Part shown: positions 9,731-15,057 of the stretch, in pieces
How positions within the stretch are numbered: position 1 is the first letter of the stretch
Layout: each line of letters begins with the position of its first letter
Source: an uncultured Sphingomonadales bacterium
GTDB taxonomy: Bacteria > Pseudomonadota > Alphaproteobacteria > Sphingomonadales > Sphingomonadaceae
NCBI GenBank assembly: GCA_903868245.1
Contig: CAIPUN010000113.1
Location: forward strand, 1 to 33,233
DNA: 33,233 nt
Direction: 5' to 3'
The notes under the pieces: generated by a model
What the model was told of the DNA's origin: nothing
The model's database searches: none
The model's input: the letters and a program-made list of their open reading frames with translations, nothing else
Made by a program: the position numbers and the translations under genes

Positions 9731-9872
9731 CGCCCCCCCAACGTCATGCTGAACTCGTTTCAGCATCCATCGTGCCACATAGACCTAAGGGTAGAGACGA
9801 GAAATGGACCCTGAAACAAGTTCTGGGTGACGATCGAGGTGTGACGGTCGAGGTGTGACGGTCGGGGGGGCG
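9731..9872. repeat. Intergenic palindromic repeat, terminator-like end
   Basis: This 142-bp structure has three layers. The outer 9-bp inverted pair is CGCCCCCCC (9731-9739) and GGGGGGGCG (9864-9872), followed directly by TTTTT (9873-9877). The inner arms are 28 bp each (9742-9769 and 9805-9832) and match imperfectly; both contain GTTTCAG or its complement CTGAAAC. A 14-bp tandem repeat lies between the inner right arm and the outer arm. I recall sequences with GCTGAAC, GTTTCAG and GAAACAAGTTC in inverted pairs as common dispersed repeats in sphingomonads, which could not be checked here. With the T-run, the whole structure could terminate glutamate dehydrogenase transcription. Confidence 0.75.
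9831..9863. repeat. 14-bp tandem repeat, about 2.4 units
   Basis: CGATCGAGGTGTGA (9831-9844) is followed by CGGTCGAGGTGTGA (9845-9858) and a partial third unit CGGTC. The two full units differ at one base. It is embedded at the right side of the palindromic repeat and is probably a copy-number-variable piece of it. Confidence 0.75.
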
Positions 9873-9929
9873 TTTTTGGGTGCCACTCCGCTTAACGCAT
9901 ATAGCGGTCAGCAGCTAAGCGTTAAAGCC

Positions 9930-10055
9930 TCAGCTTTTTGTCGCCAGGCCTGCCGGATTGCCCTTGGTCGAAGGATTTGATGCATTTTGCTTTTTGGGCT
10001 TTTCGGCCTTTGGTTTGCGGACTTCGCGGCTCGACTTCATTTGGCTCTTCGCCAT
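9930..10055 (-). CDS. Small basic hypothetical protein (41 aa)
   Basis: The product MAKSQMKSSREVRKPKAEK... is 41 residues, very rich in lysine and arginine, with no hydrophobic segment. I recall similar tiny K/R-rich proteins starting MAKSQ in sphingomonads, of unknown function; nucleic-acid or ribosome association is only a guess from charge. The ATG at 10055 has AAGGA about 8-9 nt upstream on the minus strand (complement of TCCTTT near 10063-10068). A consensus -10 lies some 90 nt further upstream. The overlapping frame giving a 70-residue product lacks this ribosome-binding support. The gene sits alone between the GDH repeat and the HD-domain gene. Confidence 0.7.
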   Translation of the reverse strand: MAKSQMKSSREVRKPKAEKPKKQNASNPSTKGNPAGLATKS

Positions 10056-10145
10056 GATATTTTCCTTTGAGGGAGGCATGCGGCATTTTGGCTGGGTCCG
10101 TATGCACCGACCCATATCCTGTGAACATAAGCATGAACGCCCCGC

Positions 10146-10151
10146 ATTATA
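10146..10151 (-). promoter_or_regulatory. Probable -10 element of the small basic gene
   Basis: The minus strand reads TATAAT here, a perfect -10 hexamer, in an otherwise GC-rich stretch. The -35 region is poor (CCTTCC or ACCTTC at 16-17 nt). Transcription from here would give a leader of roughly 85 nt before the ATG at 10055, containing a small TGGGTC/GACCCA hairpin. Confidence 0.45.
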
Positions 10152-10174
10152 AGGGCTCCGGCTCTTAGGAAGGT

Positions 10175-10768
10175 TTAGGCGACTGTCTCTATTGCCCTTT
10201 TGTAGATGCTGTTCAGCGGGCTGCGGAAAAGCTTCATCACCATCGGTTCGAAAAATGAGAGCGGGAGCGTGTCATAATTCGGATCAAAGGATGGGCAGTC
10301 ATATTTGTCTATAAACTCTTCGGTATCGGCAAACCACTCATGCCCGCGAAACTGCTCGCGCATGTCGCGGTCAAGGCCCAGATGGTGGAAGAAATTATGC
10401 CCCTGAAAAATGCCGTGATTCTGCACAATCCAAAGAATTTTTTCCGACACAAATGGTTTCAATATGGCCGCAGCAATGTCGGGATGGTTGGCGGCGCCCA
10501 GCGTATCACCAATATCGTGCAGCAAGGCCATGACCACATATTCCTCGTCCCGGCCATCGCGATGTGCACGCGTTGCCGTTTGCAGGGAATGCGTCAGCCG
10601 GTCTACGGCAAAGCCACCAAAATCCCCGTCGAGCAATTTCAGATGGTCCAAAATTCGGCGTCCGCCATCTTGCGAAAACGGGATATTGTGCCGCATGATG
10701 ATCTGCCAATCCTCTTGCGTGCTCTGCGCCATATCGTGAAAATTTGCGCGATCTTCTTGGTTATCCAT
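10175..10768 (-). CDS. HD-domain protein, PhnZ/MIOX-like
   Basis: This 197-residue soluble protein has an HD-type metal site: His60 (THSLQTATRA), His84-Asp85 (ALLHDIGDTLG), His95 (ANHPD), His118 (VQNHGIFQG) and a late Asp157 in DKYDCPSFDPNYD. The extra histidines after HD and the late Asp match the diiron HD oxygenases (PhnZ and myo-inositol oxygenase relatives) better than plain HD phosphohydrolases. Which activity it has is not settled, and no phosphonate gene is nearby. The ATG at 10768 has GAGAGGATAG upstream on the minus strand. It diverges from the histidine kinase gene across 89 bp. Confidence 0.75.
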   Translation of the reverse strand: MDNQEDRANFHDMAQSTQEDWQIIMRHNIPFSQDGGRRILDHLKLLDGDFGGFAVDRLTHSLQTATRAHRDGRDEEYVVMALLHDIGDTLGAANHPDIAAAILKPFVSEKILWIVQNHGIFQGHNFFHHLGLDRDMREQFRGHEWFADTEEFIDKYDCPSFDPNYDTLPLSFFEPMVMKLFRSPLNSIYKRAIETVA

Positions 10769-10857
10769 TGGCCTATCCTCTCCCCTATGATGCTTAACAT
10801 TGTTGGCACACGAAACAAGGGCTTCATGCGCGCGCGAAATGCGGCTAGACCAAAAAT

Positions 10858-11994
10858 ATGGCGGTATTAGAGCTTACAGATAAACCTTTCTTTGCGGACA
10901 AGAACCGCGCTTTTTGGAACTTGCACTCGGCCGGTTGGGCAGGCGCGGTCATATTGCGCGCCGCATCCGGCATCGCGCAGGGGCAGCCTGTCAGCTTCTT
11001 GGTGCCAATTCTGATTTCCGCGGTGACGGGCTATTCGATCACGCTGCTTTTGTCGGTGATATACCGGTTCTTGATTGATCAGCGGCCGGTTATCACATGG
11101 AGCCTGACCTTCGTGTCTGTTTCGCTCGCGACGCTTGGCTATGCTTATTTGGACGTGTGGGTGCTGCAAACCATTCGTGATGGCGTCGATGAAACGCCCT
11201 TTGCGCAATTGTGGCTGGCGGCGATTTACATCAACTCGGTGCTGCTCGCGGCATGGTCCGCATTATATTACGCGATCAATTATTTTGTGCGCGCGGAAGA
11301 GCAAGCGGATCAGATGATGCGGCTGGAGGCACAAGCGACCAGCGCGCAACTTACAATGCTGCGTTATCAGCTTAACCCCCATTTCCTTTTCAATACATTG
11401 AATAGCATTTCGACCTTAGTTCTGTTGAAACAGACGGAACAAGCCAATGCCATGCTTTCACGGTTATCGTCATTCCTGCGCTTTACGCTGATCAACGAAG
11501 CGGCTGCGAAAGTGCCGCTGACACAGGAAATTGAGACATTAAAATTGTATCTCGATATTGAAAAAATGCGGTTTGAAGAACGGTTGCGAACAAATTTTAC
11601 TATCGAATCTTCGGTCGAAAACGCGTTGGTTCCATCTTTGTTGCTTCAGCCTCTGGTGGAAAATGCGATCAAATACGCTGTAACGCCTAAGGAAGAGGGG
11701 GCTGATATTTCGGTGACCGCGCAACTCGTCGGTCAAAGGGTGCGGATCACCGTTTCGGACACTGGCCCAGGCTTGCAGCCAGGGCAGCAAGACCAAAGCT
11801 TATCCACAGGTGTTGGCATGGCGAATACGCGGGAGCGTCTGTCGCAAGCTTATGGCGAGGACCAACGCTTTGAACATTATGTAAAAGCTGACGGAGGATT
11901 TGAGGTGTTGTTGGAACTACCTTATCAAAGCCGGATTATCGCAGGGGAAGACAATCACGCGGGGGCGCAACAGCAAGGAAAAATATCCGCATGA
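10858..11994 (+). CDS. LytS/YehU-type sensor histidine kinase
   Basis: This membrane histidine kinase has 378 residues. The N-terminus carries about four hydrophobic segments (about 27-40, 46-71, 79-104 and 117-143) and no recognisable periplasmic sensor domain. A short coiled stretch then leads to the His_kinase domain with RYQLNPHFLFNTLNSIS, the phospho-acceptor being His175. The ATPase part has LLLQPLVENAIKYAV (N box), VSDTGPGL (G1) and GVGMANTRERL (G2). The stop overlaps the start of the response regulator in ATGA, so the two are translationally coupled and surely partners. The ATG at 10858 has no good Shine-Dalgarno sequence. The signal it detects is unknown. Confidence 0.92.
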   Translation: MAVLELTDKPFFADKNRAFWNLHSAGWAGAVILRAASGIAQGQPVSFLVPILISAVTGYSITLLLSVIYRFLIDQRPVITWSLTFVSVSLATLGYAYLDVWVLQTIRDGVDETPFAQLWLAAIYINSVLLAAWSALYYAINYFVRAEEQADQMMRLEAQATSAQLTMLRYQLNPHFLFNTLNSISTLVLLKQTEQANAMLSRLSSFLRFTLINEAAAKVPLTQEIETLKLYLDIEKMRFEERLRTNFTIESSVENALVPSLLLQPLVENAIKYAVTPKEEGADISVTAQLVGQRVRITVSDTGPGLQPGQQDQSLSTGVGMANTRERLSQAYGEDQRFEHYVKADGGFEVLLELPYQSRIIAGEDNHAGAQQQGKISA

Positions 11995-12791
11995 GTATTC
12001 GTACAATATTGGTCGACGATGAAAAGCTGGCGATCCAAGGTCTCGAACTACGCCTTCAACCTTTTGATGATATCGAAATTGTGGCCACTTGCCACAATGG
12101 GCGGGAGGCCATTCGCAAGATCAAGACGTTAAAGCCGGACTTGGTCTTCCTCGATATTCAAATGCCAGGATTTGATGGCTTTTCGGTTGTGCAAGGCGTG
12201 ATGGACATCGACCCGCCTTTGTTCGTTTTTGTGACCGCTTATTCCGAACATGCCATTAAGGCGTTTGAGGCGCAGGCCATCGATTATCTGATGAAGCCTG
12301 TGGAGCCAGAGCGGCTTGCCGATACCATGGACCGCGTGCGCAGCCGCCTGTCCGAAAAGCGGACATCGGAAGAGCTTGATCGCCTGCGTACTGTCATCAA
12401 CGAAGTCGCGCCAGATGCGGCGGACAATTTGGGTTCCGTGGAGGATGATTTGGCATCCACCCGCTTTGAAAAGCTGATCAACGTCAAGGACCGCGGCCAA
12501 ATTTTCCGCGTTGATGTCGCGAGTATTGAACGCATTGATGCGGCGGGCGACTATATGTGCATTTACACCGCCGACAACTCGCTCATCTTGCGCGAGACGA
12601 TGAAGGATTTGGAAAAACGTCTTGATCCGCGCACCTTCCAACGTGTGCACCGTTCAACGATCGTCAATTTGGATCAGGTCCGCCAAGTGAAACCCCACAC
12701 CAATGGCGAATGCTTTTTGGTACTGGAATCGGGCGCTCAGGTGAAGGTCAGCCGATCCTACCGCGACGTCGTCGCTCGCTTCGTCCATTAA
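11991..12791 (+). CDS. LytTR-family response regulator
   Basis: This cytoplasmic transcription factor has 266 residues. The receiver domain (1 to about 120) has acidic pocket Asp9-Asp10, phospho-acceptor Asp55 (LVFLDIQMPG), Thr82 and Lys102 (LMKPVEP). A linker of about 40 residues follows. The C-terminal LytTR DNA-binding domain (about 160-266) shows FEKLINVKDRGQIFRVDV, IERIDAAGDYMCIYT, the FQRVHRSTIVNLDQV segment and KVSRSYRDVV. It is coupled to the kinase by a 4-bp overlap. LytTR proteins typically bind tandem direct repeats; I saw no clear pair upstream of the operon, so the target genes are unknown. Confidence 0.95.
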   Translation: MSIRTILVDDEKLAIQGLELRLQPFDDIEIVATCHNGREAIRKIKTLKPDLVFLDIQMPGFDGFSVVQGVMDIDPPLFVFVTAYSEHAIKAFEAQAIDYLMKPVEPERLADTMDRVRSRLSEKRTSEELDRLRTVINEVAPDAADNLGSVEDDLASTRFEKLINVKDRGQIFRVDVASIERIDAAGDYMCIYTADNSLILRETMKDLEKRLDPRTFQRVHRSTIVNLDQVRQVKPHTNGECFLVLESGAQVKVSRSYRDVVARFVH

Positions 12792-12886
12792 TGTATGGCA
12801 ATTGAGGGAATAAGCGATCCGATACGCACAGCAGCGGCGGAATTGTCTTGGGCCCGAACGCTGGTGTTTATTGACGAAAATTTGCG

Positions 12887-13342
12887 TTAACGGCGCTCGG
12901 CAAAGAAATTTTTGAGCAAGGCGGCAGATTCGTCTGCGGCGATGCCGGCATATATCTCTGGCTTATGGTGCAGGGTCGATTGTTCAAACAAACGGGGGCC
13001 ATGCGCCACAGCGCCGCCTTTGGCATCATCCGCACCATAATAAAGCCGCGCAATGCGGGCATGGGCAATCGCGCCCGCACACATGGCACAGGGTTCTAGC
13101 GTCACCCAAAGGTCGCATCCGGTGAGGCGGTCATTGCCAAGATACGCCGCCGCCTCCCGAATGGCGATGATTTCGGCATGGGCGGTGGGGTCATGCTTTT
13201 CCATCGGGCGGTTGGCGCCGCGCCCGATAATGACGCCATCCTTGACGACGATTGCGCCAACGGGCACTTCGCCTTGCACAGCAGCCATCCGCGCGAGATG
13301 GAGCGCTTCATTCATCATTTCGCGGGCTTTGGTCAGGGACAT
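12887..13342 (-). CDS. tadA: tRNA adenosine(34) deaminase
   Basis: This zinc enzyme converts A34 of tRNA-Arg(ACG) to inosine. The 151-residue product has the deaminase motif HAE (His55, catalytic Glu57) and PCAMCAGA (Cys85 and Cys88 for zinc), then ARIARLYYGADDAKGGAV, characteristic of TadA rather than guanine or cytosine deaminases. The substrate-loop region at the C-terminus (FEQSTLHHKPEIYAG) is also typical. It is convergent with the response regulator across a 95-bp gap without an obvious terminator, and divergent from rpmB. The ATG at 13342 has no strong ribosome-binding site. Confidence 0.95.
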   Translation of the reverse strand: MSLTKAREMMNEALHLARMAAVQGEVPVGAIVVKDGVIIGRGANRPMEKHDPTAHAEIIAIREAAAYLGNDRLTGCDLWVTLEPCAMCAGAIAHARIARLYYGADDAKGGAVAHGPRLFEQSTLHHKPEIYAGIAADESAALLKNFFAERR

Positions 13343-13386
13343 GATATTTTGCTAGCGCAGATTCCCGCTTTTGGCCACACATCGGC

Positions 13387-13415
13387 TTGACCTTTTCGGC
13401 GTGGAGGGTTAGGGG
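13387..13415 (+). promoter_or_regulatory. Candidate promoter of rpmB
   Basis: TTGACC at 13387-13392 is a good -35. The -10 at 17 nt spacing is TAGGGG (13410-13415), which is poor. It lies 59 nt before the rpmB start in the tadA-rpmB divergent gap. It is a tentative call resting mainly on the -35 match. Confidence 0.35.
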
Positions 13416-13473
13416 CAGCGACTTTCGCGGGTCAGTGATTCCGCATACACTTATTTTTTACAGGACATATATC

Positions 13474-13764
13474 ATGGCGCGCATCTGCGAACTCACCGGT
13501 AAAGGCCGTCTGGTCGGCAACAATGTGAGCCACGCTAACAACAAGACAAAGCGCACATTCCTGCCAAATCTGCAGAATGTTACGTTGTTGTCGGACGCAC
13601 TTGAGCAAGGCTACAAGTTCCGCGTTTCGACCCACGGTCTGCGCTCGGTTGAGCATGTTGGCGGTCTCGACAATTGGTTGTTGAAGACTTCGGACGAGAA
13701 GCTTTCGACCAATGCGCGCAAAGTGAAAAAAGAAATCGCCAAGAAGCAAAAAGCTGCGGCGTAA
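13474..13764 (+). CDS. rpmB: 50S ribosomal protein L28
   Basis: The product is a 96-residue large-subunit ribosomal protein starting [20 protein letters not shown], with [10 protein letters not shown] and the C-terminal [14 protein letters not shown]. The length fits alphaproteobacterial L28. The frame is open upstream to a TTG at 13387, but ATG 13474 has AGGA (13462-13465) at 8 nt and matches the family N-terminus. A strong terminator follows at 13807-13838. Confidence 0.98.
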   Translation: MARICELTGKGRLVGNNVSHANNKTKRTFLPNLQNVTLLSDALEQGYKFRVSTHGLRSVEHVGGLDNWLLKTSDEKLSTNARKVKKEIAKKQKAAA

Positions 13765-13802
13765 TGCTTTAGGCTGCTGACGCGGCCAATTGCGAAAGCG
13801 AA

Positions 13803-14828
13803 TCATAAGCCGGGGGCATTCGATGCCTCCGGCTTTTTGCTGTCCGGTTGATCTGGCAGACGGAATTTCATCAATATCGTCTGCTGGAGAACGGTGAAAT
13901 TATTGTCCGATATAAGCCAAAGGAACAGTTTGTTCCCTTGGTTGGTGACGGCAATCCCCTCCATATTGTCGACGCGCAATGGGGACGAAAGCGCCGCAAT
14001 GACCTCCGCCGAAATCACGCTCTCGTGACGTATGCCTTTTATGCTTTCGGGACTCAGGAGTGACACCTTGGCAGTGAATCCCGACGGAAACCGGACGGCG
14101 CGATTGAGAATGGCAATACGGCCATCGGGCAGTGCTACCGCATCGGTCACACGGTAGCCGGGGGGCGGACGGAATTGGAAGGGCGTTTTGGTTGTGGTGC
14201 TTTCAATCGGGTCGCCCGAAAATATCCATGCGCTGTGGATATCGTCTTCTAGGCTCTCGGCGATGATGATAAATCGACCATCTTGCAGGCGAAATATTGT
14301 CTCCGCCCCCTTGTTCCGGGGCAAATCCTGCATGACGCTGGGCCGAACCAATCCTGTTTGCTGGGCGAAGGATTTTGAATAGCGCCGGATCGCATGCTTG
14401 CCTTCAAAACTCACCCAATATTGGCCGCTATCGGGGTCATAAGCCAGCCCCTCACTGTCGCGGTCTTTGTAACTGACATTCGGGCCATGCAAATTGGGCA
14501 GCGGCGCGATGGTGGCGCGGTCAATCCGTCCATCGTCAGTCACCCTGAAGTGGATTACCGTCCCGGCATCGCTGATCGCCACGAAGCGATTGTCCGCTAA
14601 GGCAATAAGCGCCGAAACACCGCCGAAATTTTCGTTGCGGCTGCGCAATTCCCAAGCCGCGACAAATTCCAACATACCCACCTGCTTTTGGGCGGGGTTA
14701 TCGGTATTAAGGGCAAGCGGACGAGCGGTGATGATTTGGCTGCTGCTCGGATAAATCGTGCGGACACCACCGACCGCGAGCGCAGCCAAGGCAATGGTTA
14801 GGGTAAGACGTTTTACCTTTGCTGACAT
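13803..14828 (-). CDS. Esterase-like activity of phytase family protein
   Basis: The product has 341 residues, with a basic start and one hydrophobic segment (KRLTLTIALAALAVGG), so it is exported or membrane-anchored. The body resembles the phytase-like propeller family, with DSEGLAYDPDSGQYWVSFE, a second NMEGIAVT acidic motif and the closing LWLISDNNFTVLQQTILMKFRL. Family members are annotated as esterase-like activity of phytase; the true substrate is unknown. The ATG at 14828 has AGGAG about 5 nt upstream. Its last codons (KKPEASNAPGL) lie inside the rpmB terminator hairpin, on the opposite strand. Confidence 0.82.
   Translation of the reverse strand: MSAKVKRLTLTIALAALAVGGVRTIYPSSSQIITARPLALNTDNPAQKQVGMLEFVAAWELRSRNENFGGVSALIALADNRFVAISDAGTVIHFRVTDDGRIDRATIAPLPNLHGPNVSYKDRDSEGLAYDPDSGQYWVSFEGKHAIRRYSKSFAQQTGLVRPSVMQDLPRNKGAETIFRLQDGRFIIIAESLEDDIHSAWIFSGDPIESTTTKTPFQFRPPPGYRVTDAVALPDGRIAILNRAVRFPSGFTAKVSLLSPESIKGIRHESVISAEVIAALSSPLRVDNMEGIAVTNQGNKLFLWLISDNNFTVLQQTILMKFRLPDQPDSKKPEASNAPGL
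13807..13838 (+). terminator. Intrinsic terminator of rpmB
   Basis: The arms at 13807-13819 (AAGCCGGGGGCAT) and 13823-13835 pair over 13 bp with one G-U wobble around TCG, followed by a run of T to 13838. It is orientated for rpmB, 42 nt after its stop. The hairpin doubles as the 3' coding end of the convergent phytase-like gene. Confidence 0.88.
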
Positions 14829-15057
14829 GCCACTCCTAAGCGTTCATCTTCGGATCAATAATCGATGCTCATAAGTCAATTCTTGCCAAAGCAAATCGCC
14901 TTTTTGTCTGGAACAGCCTCCGCACCTTGTTGGGCATCGAACAGACTAGGGATTCCGCTTTCGGCCTTAATCAAATCGGCACATTTTCTAATGAAGGCTG
15001 ACTTTTTCGTTACAACTGAAACTTGTCTGCTTGGGTTTTATCCTGCAAAGCGCCGCT

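Noticed and set aside
9831-9863. CRISPR-like repeat
   Set aside because: The units are adjacent 14-mers without spacers, embedded in a palindromic repeat, with no cas gene.
9922-10134. 70-residue minus-strand frame overlapping the small basic gene
   Set aside because: It has no Shine-Dalgarno sequence and unusual composition; the 41-residue frame has the ribosome-binding site and a composition I recognise.
10340-10870. 176-residue plus-strand open frame opposite the HD gene
   Set aside because: It is antisense to the HD gene and runs into the kinase start; the HD motif on the other strand is convincing.
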